A program made the position numbers and the translations under genes. Under the pieces are notes generated by a model. The model did not search any database, was not told where the DNA came from, and saw only the letters and a program-made list of their open reading frames with translations. From positions 1 through 40,784 of the forward strand of contig NZ_LZKP01000128.1 in assembly GCF_001672895.1 (NCBI RefSeq): a stretch of 40,784 bases of DNA, written 5' to 3'. Of the stretch, positions 7,762 to 14,961 are shown piece by piece (within the stretch, counting starts at the first letter, position 1; every line of letters starts with the position of its first letter). This stretch comes from Mycobacterium sp. E740. Lineage in GTDB: Bacteria > Actinomycetota > Actinomycetes > Mycobacteriales > Mycobacteriaceae.

Positions 7762-8649
7762 ATGGCTGGCGAACCCGGGGTCGTGGTGACGCTCGACGGG
7801 CAGTTGCACGATCCGGCGGCGCCGCTGCTGCACGCCGACGACCTCGCGGCGGTTCGCGGTGACGGCGTCTTCGAGACCTTGCTGATCCGCGACGGCCGGC
7901 CCTGCCTGCTCGAAGCGCACCTGTCCCGGCTCAGCCAGTCGGCCAGGATGACCGATCTGCCCGCACCTGATCTGCCCGCGTGGCGGACGGCGGTGTCTGT
8001 CGCGGTCTCCGAATGGACCGCGCGTACGAGCGACGAGGGCGTGCTGCGGCTGGTGTACAGCCGGGGGCGCGAGAGCGGGTCGCCCCCCACGGCGTACGCC
8101 ACCGTCGGTGCGTTGGCCCCGCGGGTGGCCGAGGTGCGGCGCCATGGGCTCGCGGCGCTGACGCTGGCTCGCGGACTGCCCGCCGAGGGCACCGCCGAGA
8201 TGCCGTGGCTGCTGGCCGGCGCGAAAACACTCTCGTATGCGGTCAACATGGCCGCGCTGCGGCATGCCGAGCGGCACGGCGCGGGCGACGTCATCTTCGT
8301 CGGCTCCGACGGTTTCGTGCTCGAGGGGCCGCGTTCGACGGTGGTGATCGCCGCCGAGTCCGAGCCGGGCGCCGGTGACCTCGCGCTGTTCACCCCGCCG
8401 CCCTGGTTACCGATTCTGCGCGGGACCACACAGCAGGCCCTGTTCGAAGTGGCGCGCGACAAGGGCTACGACTGCGACTACCGAACGTTGCGGCCCGCGG
8501 ATCTGCTTACCGCTCAAGGGGTTTGGCTGGTGTCAAGCATCACCCTCGCCGCGCGCGTGCACACGCTCGACGGCCGGGCGCTCCCGCCGAGCCCGTTGGC
8601 CACGGAGTTCGCCGAACTCGTCGACGCCGCGATCCTCAGCGATCGCTGA
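7762..8649 (+). CDS. pabC: Aminodeoxychorismate lyase / class IV aminotransferase
   Basis: This is a 295-residue PLP-dependent fold-type IV enzyme. In its probable role as PabC it splits 4-amino-4-deoxychorismate into p-aminobenzoate and pyruvate for folate synthesis. The PLP lysine is K155 in LAGAKTLSYAVNMAAL. FETLLIRDGRPCLLEAHLSR in the N-terminal domain and DGFVLEGPRSTVV near the C-terminal PLP phosphate site are typical. D-amino-acid or branched-chain aminotransferases share this fold, so the exact reaction is inferred from its pairing with the folate-dependent YgfZ gene and from the M. tuberculosis Rv0812 counterpart. The start is supported by the adjacent -10. Downstream it meets convergent genes across a 253-nt region. 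Confidence 0.88.
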   Translation: MAGEPGVVVTLDGQLHDPAAPLLHADDLAAVRGDGVFETLLIRDGRPCLLEAHLSRLSQSARMTDLPAPDLPAWRTAVSVAVSEWTARTSDEGVLRLVYSRGRESGSPPTAYATVGALAPRVAEVRRHGLAALTLARGLPAEGTAEMPWLLAGAKTLSYAVNMAALRHAERHGAGDVIFVGSDGFVLEGPRSTVVIAAESEPGAGDLALFTPPPWLPILRGTTQQALFEVARDKGYDCDYRTLRPADLLTAQGVWLVSSITLAARVHTLDGRALPPSPLATEFAELVDAAILSDR

Positions 8650-8661
8650 GCGCTTAATCGG

Positions 8662-8690
8662 TTGTCGCCGTGTGCATGCGCGGGTACCGT
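8662..8690 (+). promoter_or_regulatory. Candidate promoter inside the pabC-lipoprotein intergenic region
   Basis: TTGTCG at 8662-8667 and TACCGT at 8685-8690 are separated by 17 nt, close to a SigA promoter. It lies just after the pabC stop and would start a transcript near 8697 that has no ordinary gene on it. Confidence 0.45.
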
Positions 8691-8724
8691 CGCTCGTACA
8701 CAGGAGAGGAGGTGGTCCGAGATT

Positions 8725-8763
8725 TTGAGTGACTTATGGACTTGTGAGGTGGCTGCGAGCTAG
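8725..8763 (+). CDS. Candidate 12-codon short ORF with strong SD
   Basis: The sequence TTG AGT GAC TTA TGG ACT TGT GAG GTG GCT GCG AGC TAG encodes (M)SDLWTCEVAAS. An AGGAGG at 8707-8712 is 12 nt upstream of the TTG and 9 nt upstream of an ATT at 8722. The stop codon falls inside a small hairpin loop, an arrangement seen in leader-peptide regulators. No known peptide family is recognised. It could instead be an unstructured accident next to a true RNA. Confidence 0.3.
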   Translation: MSDLWTCEVAAS

Positions 8764-8831
8764 CAGCGCCAGGGGAATGAGCTGACGGCTCTTCGCGTCC
8801 TGCGCGCGCTGGCGAATTCCCCGCAGTCACC

Positions 8832-8884
8832 CGGCCCCCGAGCCCCTCGGTCTTGTCCGCCAGGAACACACGGCTCGGGGGCCG
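8832..8884. terminator. Bidirectional hairpin terminator between convergent genes
   Basis: CGGCCCCCGAGCC (8832-8844) pairs perfectly with GGCTCGGGGGCCG (8872-8884), giving 13 bp around a 27-nt loop. It sits 18 nt from the lipoprotein stop. No U-tract follows, as is usual for mycobacterial terminators. Confidence 0.6.
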
Positions 8885-8902
8885 CCCCATCTCTCGCGGT
8901 GC

Positions 8903-9160
8903 TCAATTGGCGGGTCCAGGCGCGAACGACGCGCAGGCCTGCATGGCCTCGTGCCACGCGGCGGGATCGACACCGGGTGGCGGCCCGCCGCCGGGGCCCG
9001 GCGTGGCCGGAACCCCGTGCTCGGTAAGGCAGTGCGCCAACGATCCGTGGCCCGTCGACGTCGTGGTCTGCGGCTCTCCCGGTGGGTTGGAGCCCTCAGA
9101 CGCGCACGCCGACAGCAGCGCGGCCGCGGCGACGGCCACGGCGAACTCGAATGCGCGCAT
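8903..9160 (-). CDS. Small putative lipoprotein
   Basis: This is an 85-residue exported protein with a lipobox LLSAC at residues 15-19 (C19 being the lipidated cysteine) after a short Ala-rich hydrophobic stretch. The mature part is Gly/Pro-rich (GPGGGPPPG) with three further cysteines, in AHCLTEHG, in QACASF and just after the lipobox region, so a disulfide is possible. The ATG at 9160 overlaps the stop of the nitrobindin-like gene by 1 nt (TGATG), which indicates translational coupling. No domain is recognised. The short length is consistent with a complete gene rather than a fragment, because signal, lipobox and stop are all present. Confidence 0.78.
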   Translation of the reverse strand: MRAFEFAVAVAAAALLSACASEGSNPPGEPQTTTSTGHGSLAHCLTEHGVPATPGPGGGPPPGVDPAAWHEAMQACASFAPGPAN

Positions 9161-9789
9161 CAGCCGACGAACCTCGACAACCGCGCCGACAGGTGCGGGA
9201 CCAGACCGCCGTCCGCGTCGACCCGCTCCTCGACGTACGCGAGATCGCCGCCTTCGACGATGCCGTACAGCCGTTTGGCACCGCCGACCAGCATCCCGGA
9301 CTTGCTGCGCGCCAACGCGTCGGTGACCAGTTCCCACGATGACTGGGTCAGTGGCCGGCCGTAGAACAGTTCGATGTAGCCCGCCGAATGGGCGAGCAGG
9401 AGCTCGATGGCCTGGGACTCGGACGGATCCGCCGGGTCGTTGATGAATCTCCAGAAGCCCGACTCGCGCAGCGACGGTTGGTCGAAGTCGCCGGATTCGG
9501 TCAGCCGCCAGGAGCGCGCTTCCCAGATCAGGTAGTCCCCGCCGTCATGGGAGACCACGATCTGCTGGCCGAAGCGATAGTCGCCGTCGGTCCCGCGGCC
9601 CTCACCCTCACCGCGCCAGACGCCGACCAGCGGCAGCAGGGCCAGCAGGGCGTCGCTGAGATTGACCCCCTCGCGGAGGTTGGCGGTGTCCGACGGGGCG
9701 GGCAGATCGCCGAAGACCGGGATGTTTCGCGCGGCGGTCGTCTTGGCGCGTTCGGCTGCGGCCGCTACTGCGTCATCGCCCGACGTCAC
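9160..9789 (-). CDS. Nitrobindin / FABP-like heme-domain protein (Rv0813c-type)
   Basis: This is a 209-residue THAP4/nitrobindin-like beta-barrel protein. The family signature GVWRGEGEG is at residues 56-64, followed by [21 protein letters not shown] histidine near residue 199 (VPHLSARL) is in the position expected for the proximal heme ligand. Nitrobindins bind ferric heme and detoxify peroxynitrite or bind NO, while the M. tuberculosis counterpart Rv0813c was described as fatty-acid-binding-protein-like. Which ligand is used here is not decidable from sequence. The GTG start overlaps the stop of the upstream 32-residue membrane ORF (GTGA), and the downstream lipoprotein gene overlaps by 1 nt. 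This gives a compact three-gene operon. Confidence 0.88.
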   Translation of the reverse strand: MTSGDDAVAAAAERAKTTAARNIPVFGDLPAPSDTANLREGVNLSDALLALLPLVGVWRGEGEGRGTDGDYRFGQQIVVSHDGGDYLIWEARSWRLTESGDFDQPSLRESGFWRFINDPADPSESQAIELLLAHSAGYIELFYGRPLTQSSWELVTDALARSKSGMLVGGAKRLYGIVEGGDLAYVEERVDADGGLVPHLSARLSRFVG

Positions 9790-9884
9790 GACTCGTCGGT
9801 CACCAGTCGGTACAGCGCGTACAACGCGAACCAGGTGATCACCACGACGGCTGCCACCAGCAGGATTTCGTAGAACAACACCAC
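9786..9884 (-). CDS. 32-residue single-span membrane microprotein (leaderless)
   Basis: The peptide reads [18 protein letters not shown] then [14 protein letters not shown]. It is almost entirely one transmembrane helix with a short charged tail. The GTG at 9884 stands 7 nt after a -10-like TAGACT, so it is very probably a leaderless start. Its stop overlaps the nitrobindin GTG start (GTGA). Promoter placement, overlap and composition together support a real gene that is too short for most gene finders. It may anchor or regulate a partner in the membrane or simply couple translation of the nitrobindin gene. No family is recognised. Confidence 0.65.
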   Translation of the reverse strand: MVLFYEILLVAAVVVITWFALYALYRLVTDES

Positions 9885-9891
9885 GGGCAGG

Positions 9892-9897
9892 AGTCTA
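9892..9897 (-). promoter_or_regulatory. -10 of the microprotein-nitrobindin-lipoprotein operon
   Basis: TAGACT on the minus strand is 7 nt before the GTG at 9884. It places a transcription start on that codon, independent of the sulfur operon upstream. Confidence 0.55.
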
Positions 9898-9942
9898 GTC
9901 GCCGCCCGTCGCCCTGGCGCGCCGGCCTTGGCCGTGCAGGTC

Positions 9943-10245
9943 CTAGGCGACCTTGACGTCGACCTCGTGGATGCCGGCTCCGGACGGCGCAACGACGGCG
10001 TCGCCGTTGCCGACCTTCGACAGCGCGCGCAGCGTCCACGTGCCGGGCGCCGCGAAGAACCGGAAGTCGCCGGTGGCCGACGCGACCACCTCGGCGGTGA
10101 ACTCATCAGAGCTGTCCAGCAGCCGCACGAATGCGCCGCCGACCGCCTGGCCCGACCCGTCCACGACGCGGCCGGTGATCACCGTCTCCTTCTCCAGGTC
10201 GACGCTGGCGGGCAAACTCAGGCCTTGTTTGGGGGCAGAGCACAT
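9943..10245 (-). CDS. sseC: DUF1416 protein SseC
   Basis: This is a 100-residue protein of the DUF1416 family, encoded next to thiosulfate sulfurtransferase genes in mycobacteria (SseC1 and SseC2 in M. tuberculosis). It begins MCSAPKQGLSLPASVDLEKE and contains a carboxypeptidase-regulatory-like beta-sandwich: VITGRVVDGSGQAVGGAFVR, then GDFRFFAAPGTWTLRAL. The ATG at 10245 starts 1 nt after the rhodanese stop. A longer in-frame reading from 10272 would add residues from inside the rhodanese gene and is not needed. The role is unknown; the operon suggests a partner in sulfane-sulfur transfer. C2 could carry a sulfur group, but that is inference. Confidence 0.92.
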   Translation of the reverse strand: MCSAPKQGLSLPASVDLEKETVITGRVVDGSGQAVGGAFVRLLDSSDEFTAEVVASATGDFRFFAAPGTWTLRALSKVGNGDAVVAPSGAGIHEVDVKVA

Positions 10246-10246
10246 A

Positions 10247-11080
10247 TCAACTTCCCAACTCGATCGGGGCACCCACGAGGGAGCCGTATTCGGTCCAACT
10301 GCCGTCGTAGTTCTTGACGTTCTGGTGTCCCAGCAATTCCTGCAACACGAACCAGGTGTGCGACGAACGCTCGCCGATGCGGCAGTACGCGATCGTCTCC
10401 TTCTGGCCGTCCAGCCCGGCGTCGGCGTACAACTTGGCGAGAGCCTCGTCGGACTTGAACGTGCCGTCGTCGTTGGCCGCCTTGCTCCACGGGACGTTGA
10501 TGGCGCCGGGGATGTGCCCGGGGCGCTGGCTCTGCTCCTGGGGCAGATGCGCAGGCGCCAGGATCTTGCCCGAGAACTCGTCCGGCGACCTGACGTCGAC
10601 GAGGTTCTTGGCGTTGATCGCGGCGATCACCTCGTCACGGAAGGCGCGGATGCTGTTGTCGGGCGCCTTGGCGGTGTAGCTGGTCGCCGGACGCGCGACG
10701 GTCTCTGTCGACAGCGGACGCCCGTCGAGCTCCCACTTCTTGCGGCCGCCGTCGAGCAGCTTCACGTTCTGGTGCCCGTACAGCTTGAAGTACCAGTAGG
10801 CGTAGGCGGCGAACCAGTTGTTGTTGCCGCCGTAGAGGACCACCGTGTCGTCGTTGGCGATGCCGCGCTCGCTGAGCAGCTTCGAGAACTGTTGCTGATC
10901 AACGAAATCCCGGCGCACGGGATCTTGCAGGTCGGTCTTCCAGTCGATCTTGACAGCGCCCTCGATGTGGCCGTCGTCGTAGGCGCTGGTGTCCTCGTCG
11001 ACCTCGACGAAAACGGTGTTCGGCGCGTTGAGATTGCTCTCGGCCCAGTCAGCTGTGACCAGGACGTCGGAGCGTGCCAT
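10247..11080 (-). CDS. cysA2: Thiosulfate/3-mercaptopyruvate sulfurtransferase (rhodanese)
   Basis: This is a 277-residue tandem-rhodanese enzyme that transfers sulfane sulfur from thiosulfate or 3-mercaptopyruvate to an acceptor in the cytoplasm. The N-terminal domain is inactive-type. The C-terminal domain has the active loop CRIGERSSHTWF with the catalytic C233. The interdomain and structural stretches DGHIEGAVKIDWKTDLQDP and RPGHIPGAINVPW are conserved. It is the counterpart of M. tuberculosis CysA2/CysA3 (Rv0815c). It sits between the DUF4395 gene (36 nt) and sseC (1 nt) and is controlled with them by the upstream polycysteine leader. The name cysA2 follows mycobacterial use and should not be confused with the sulfate ABC ATPase. 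Confidence 0.95.
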   Translation of the reverse strand: MARSDVLVTADWAESNLNAPNTVFVEVDEDTSAYDDGHIEGAVKIDWKTDLQDPVRRDFVDQQQFSKLLSERGIANDDTVVLYGGNNNWFAAYAYWYFKLYGHQNVKLLDGGRKKWELDGRPLSTETVARPATSYTAKAPDNSIRAFRDEVIAAINAKNLVDVRSPDEFSGKILAPAHLPQEQSQRPGHIPGAINVPWSKAANDDGTFKSDEALAKLYADAGLDGQKETIAYCRIGERSSHTWFVLQELLGHQNVKNYDGSWTEYGSLVGAPIELGS

Positions 11081-11116
11081 GGAGGAGATCCTTTCGTTTG
11101 CTTCGGTGTCGAAGTT

Positions 11117-11593
11117 CTATGCGGTTGACGGAGCGCTCGCGTTCCGTCGGAAACGTGCGACGAGCGGGTAGAGCTGGCAGCCCAGGCAGATGCCGAAGGC
11201 CGCGTTGAGGAAGGCCGCGACGAGCGCGAAGCCCGTGGCGATGAGGCCGAGCAGCGCAAGGCCGGTGGCAAACCCCGCGAGACCGGCTACCGCGAAGACG
11301 AAGCCGACGAGCTGCGCGAACTTCAGCGGCGCGACGGGCTCCTTCTCGGTGACGGGTCCGAGCCGCGGCGCGATCAGCCGGCCGAAGATCAGCCCGTAGG
11401 GATGCGAGCGCGGGCCGCGCCACGCGCCGATGGCGAACACCACCGCCTGCACGCCCAGCAGCGCTGCGGCGGCGACCGGGCTTAGCGGCCACGCCAGCAG
11501 CGTTGCCACGAGCACCCCGGTGGTCAGCCAGGCGGCGAACCGCGGACCACGCACGTCCACCTGATCGGGTGTCTGGATTGTCGTTGTCGGCAT
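11117..11593 (-). CDS. DUF4395 membrane protein
   Basis: This is a 158-residue integral membrane protein of the DUF4395 family. Hydrophobic segments are visible around residues 18-55 (two spans) and 88-135 (two spans). The conserved cytosolic-type motif GRLIAPRLGP lies between them, and CLGCQLYPL occurs near the end of the last span. That CxxC in a membrane context suggests redox or sulfur chemistry. It is the first gene of the sulfur operon, with AGGAG 6 nt before its ATG. The ribosome binding site is complementary to the Cys codons of the upstream leader ORF (see the attenuator entry). It may move or handle a sulfur species for the downstream rhodanese, which is inference from context. Confidence 0.88.
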   Translation of the reverse strand: MPTTTIQTPDQVDVRGPRFAAWLTTGVLVATLLAWPLSPVAAAALLGVQAVVFAIGAWRGPRSHPYGLIFGRLIAPRLGPVTEKEPVAPLKFAQLVGFVFAVAGLAGFATGLALLGLIATGFALVAAFLNAAFGICLGCQLYPLVARFRRNASAPSTA

Positions 11594-11599
11594 ACCTGT

Positions 11600-11711
11600 G
11601 CTCCTGTTGCTGTCGAAAGGCTGGGGAAGGGATTGACCACAGAGGTCGCTCCCGAGTGCGGCGCGAACGAAGGCGCGGCTACTCAGCAGCTACAACAACA
11701 ACAGCAGGAAC
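11600..11711 (-). promoter_or_regulatory. Cysteine-responsive attenuator: SD of DUF4395 pairs with Cys codons
   Basis: The ribosome binding site region at 11600-11615 (CGACAGCAACAGGAGC on the minus strand) can pair with 11696-11711, which encodes the polycysteine tract (GTTCCTGCTGTTGTTG). The pairing is 15 of 16 positions counting G-U pairs, with one mismatch. Ribosomes paused on the Cys codons would free the SD, while fast passage would let the pair form. Polycysteine attenuators at this locus are known from M. smegmatis; this particular base-pairing is read by eye. Confidence 0.6.
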
Positions 11712-11775
11712 CCGCGACGCGGCACAGGTCGACTGCGCGGCGCTTGGTGAGCATCGGCTCGAGGCGGGCGGACAC
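11683..11775 (-). CDS. Polycysteine leaderless leader peptide (sulfur operon attenuator)
   Basis: This is a 30-codon ORF starting with GTG at 11775. It reads MSARLEPMLTKRRAVDL followed by CRVAGSCCCCCSC and a TGA stop. The minus-strand -10 TAAGCT at 11783-11788 is 7 nt upstream, so the mRNA is leaderless. An internal ATG at 11754 would give 23 residues. Seven of the last 13 codons are Cys. In M. smegmatis a polycysteine short ORF (Ms5788A) at the same place was shown to regulate the downstream operon in response to cysteine. The same role is inferred here: low charged tRNA-Cys stalls the ribosome and increases expression of DUF4395, cysA2 and sseC. The peptide itself probably has no other function. 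Confidence 0.85.
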   Translation of the reverse strand: MSARLEPMLTKRRAVDLCRVAGSCCCCCSC

Positions 11776-11782
11776 GCCGGAC

Positions 11783-11788
11783 AGCTTA
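11783..11788 (-). promoter_or_regulatory. -10 of the polycysteine leader and sulfur operon
   Basis: TAAGCT on the minus strand is 7 nt before the leaderless GTG at 11775 and 16 nt beyond the stop of the thioredoxin gene. Confidence 0.55.
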
Positions 11789-11804
11789 CCAATGGACACG
11801 GCGA

Positions 11805-12227
11805 TCAAGCCAACAGCGGTGCAAGAGCCGAGCGCAGGTCAGCGGCCTTCGGAACGCCGTGGGTCCGGTATCTCGGCCGGCCGTCCCTGTCGAACACGAT
11901 CGTGGTGGGAAGCGACAGCACCGAAAGCCGGCGCGCAGCGGCCGGGTTGGCATCCATGTCGATCTCGACGTGCGCGACCGCCGGCAACTCGGCGCACACC
12001 TCGTCGACGACCCGGCGCACCGCTGCGCAGGGGCCGCACCACGGCGCCGAGAAGTGCAGCACCGTCGGTCCGGTGGACGACAGGCCGAGGTCGCTGGTGT
12101 CGACGTTTGCCGCGGCCTCACCTGCCGTGCGCAGCCCCGCCCGCAGGGCGAGCAGCCGGCTGATCACATAGGCCACGCCGAACGCCGCGACGAGCACGGT
12201 GACCACCAAAACCCACGATGAGCTCAT
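11805..12227 (-). CDS. thiX: Membrane-anchored thioredoxin-fold protein
   Basis: This is a 140-residue protein with an N-terminal membrane anchor (about residues 5-28) and a thioredoxin domain carrying the redox motif WCGPC at residues 63-67, followed by IDMDANPAAARRLSVLSLPT with the conserved cis-proline. Because the N-terminus is a lone anchor, the domain may face either side of the membrane. The ATG overlaps the stop of lmeA (ATGA), so the two are co-translated. The M. tuberculosis counterpart is Rv0816c. The sulfur operon follows downstream but has its own promoter. A role in keeping sulfur-transfer or envelope proteins reduced is inferred. Confidence 0.9.
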   Translation of the reverse strand: MSSSWVLVVTVLVAAFGVAYVISRLLALRAGLRTAGEAAANVDTSDLGLSSTGPTVLHFSAPWCGPCAAVRRVVDEVCAELPAVAHVEIDMDANPAAARRLSVLSLPTTIVFDRDGRPRYRTHGVPKAADLRSALAPLLA

Positions 12228-13027
12228 GACAGATTGAACCCGTCGAGGGGGACGGTTACTCCCTCGGCGATCCCTTCGATGATGATGTCGGAGCCGCGGG
12301 CGCCCTGCGCTGTGGGTGTCAGTCCGAACGGCAGCTGCTGCCCGGGCAGGCTCGCGCTGAACGCGGCGAGTACCGCGTCCTTCTTGTCGTCGGGCACTTC
12401 CTGGTCGGCGGTGTTCGGGCCTGTCAGCACGCCGGTGGCCGCCATCACCAACGTCGTGTGGTCCGGCCCGGCCACTTCGAGGTCCACCGCGATACTCACC
12501 CTGCTGTGAAAATCCGCCTTCGTGGGTGTCCCGGTGAACACCACGCCCCGGTTGCTCGAGATACCCGATTCCGTGGTGCCGCCGGTGGCGTCGTTGCTCT
12601 CTCGCGTCGGAGCCTCGACCAGCAGGTCGGTGATGCCCATGAACCGGCCCAGGTGCGTCGAGTCGATGATGATGCGGCTCTCGGCCTTGCCGACCGGGAG
12701 TTTGGCGTCCGGCCCGATCAGCCAGGAGTTGTCCGGGAGATCGACCTGGTGGAGCGTGGCCTCCAGCGATGCCTTCCCGACGACCGGGTGGTCCACGCCG
12801 GCGGCCCGTATCTCGACCTCGGCGTAGTGGTGGTCGACGGCCTGGGTGACGAAGGGGAATCCGAGGATGGCCACCGACGGGTCGTGGTGCAGGCCGGCGG
12901 CGCTGCGCACGCTTCTGGCCAGCCGGTATTCGGCGTAGATCGCCGCACCGAAGTCCGCGCCGACCGCGCAGACCGCGACGACGAGCACCGTCGCGACCAC
13001 CCCGATCAGCAGCTTGCGCACCCGCAC
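12224..13027 (-). CDS. lmeA: DUF2993 protein LmeA (lipomannan elongation factor)
   Basis: This is about 267 residues with an N-terminal hydrophobic segment (LLIGVVATVLVVAVCAVGA) acting as signal or anchor, followed by a DUF2993 domain. Family hallmarks are VAILGFPFVTQAVDHHYAEV and the C-terminal repeat PFGLTPTAQGARGSDIIIEG. In M. smegmatis LmeA is a periplasmic factor needed for normal mannan elongation in lipomannan and lipoarabinomannan. It binds phosphoinositide lipids, and the DUF2993 fold is tubular and lipid-binding. GTG codons at 13021, 13027, 13039 and 13045 are all in frame, and 13027 is a compromise. It shares its upstream region with the divergent glnR gene and overlaps thiX by 4 nt downstream. 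Confidence 0.85.
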   Translation of the reverse strand: MRVRKLLIGVVATVLVVAVCAVGADFGAAIYAEYRLARSVRSAAGLHHDPSVAILGFPFVTQAVDHHYAEVEIRAAGVDHPVVGKASLEATLHQVDLPDNSWLIGPDAKLPVGKAESRIIIDSTHLGRFMGITDLLVEAPTRESNDATGGTTESGISSNRGVVFTGTPTKADFHSRVSIAVDLEVAGPDHTTLVMAATGVLTGPNTADQEVPDDKKDAVLAAFSASLPGQQLPFGLTPTAQGARGSDIIIEGIAEGVTVPLDGFNLS

Positions 13028-13199
13028 ATTCTGGCGCACTGCCACCGCGCCGGTGCGTTCGGCGCAGCTGACGGGCAGGTTGCGCGCTATCGTTAGAGCA
13101 CTATCGGCCGAGTAACGGCCAGATGGCGAGCATGAATCTGGGAAGTCACCGACCGACAGAGTTGTCCAGGCGAGGTCCCTGTGGCTGTTGGAGGGCCAG

Positions 13200-14860
<1,661 letters not shown>

Positions 14861-14864
14861 GCGT

Positions 14865-14882
14865 GTTCACCCGGCGTTCACC
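14865..14882 (+). promoter_or_regulatory. RegX3-type PHO box of the pst operon
   Basis: Two direct GTTCACC repeats (14865-14871 and 14876-14882) with an 11-nt period match the binding site known for the phosphate-starvation response regulator RegX3 of SenX3-RegX3. It lies about 80 nt before the pstS start, so phosphate limitation should induce this operon. Confidence 0.85.
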
Positions 14883-14961
14883 TGCGATGCGGAGAGTGTC
14901 CACACCCGCCGAATACGTTGCCAGGGAATTCGCAGCCGTCCATAACCGGAAAGTGGGATAC

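Larger units (their letters stand above)
8697..8884 (+). ncRNA. Candidate structured small RNA with internal short ORF and terminator
   Basis: The stretch between the convergent genes pabC and the lipoprotein gene looks built for RNA structure. After a promoter-like sequence come a strong purine-rich SD (AGGAGAGGAGG, 8702-8712) and a 12-codon ORF. The ORF's stop lies in the loop of a hairpin (GCTGC/GCAGC, about 8752-8767). Next is a gapless three-way junction: P1 GGGGAA 8772-8777 with TTCCCC 8817-8822, P2 GAGC 8779-8782 with GCTC 8788-8791, P3 TTCGC 8792-8796 with GCGAA 8812-8816. It ends in a 13-bp hairpin (8832-8844 with 8872-8884). All of this is read by eye. I do not recognise a named RNA family. 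Covariation across mycobacteria would be the proof. Confidence 0.45.

Noticed and set aside
8668..8763. Selenoprotein reading of the short ORF region (in-frame TGA before GGC, giving a Sec-Gly-Gly-Cys-like motif)
   Set aside because: Three TGA codons would be needed within 30 codons, there is no recognisable SECIS element and no sel genes are in view. The region is better explained as structured RNA.
9943..10272. Longer SseC start at 10272
   Set aside because: The added residues come from inside the rhodanese gene. The ATG at 10245, 1 nt after the stop, matches the 100-residue family length.
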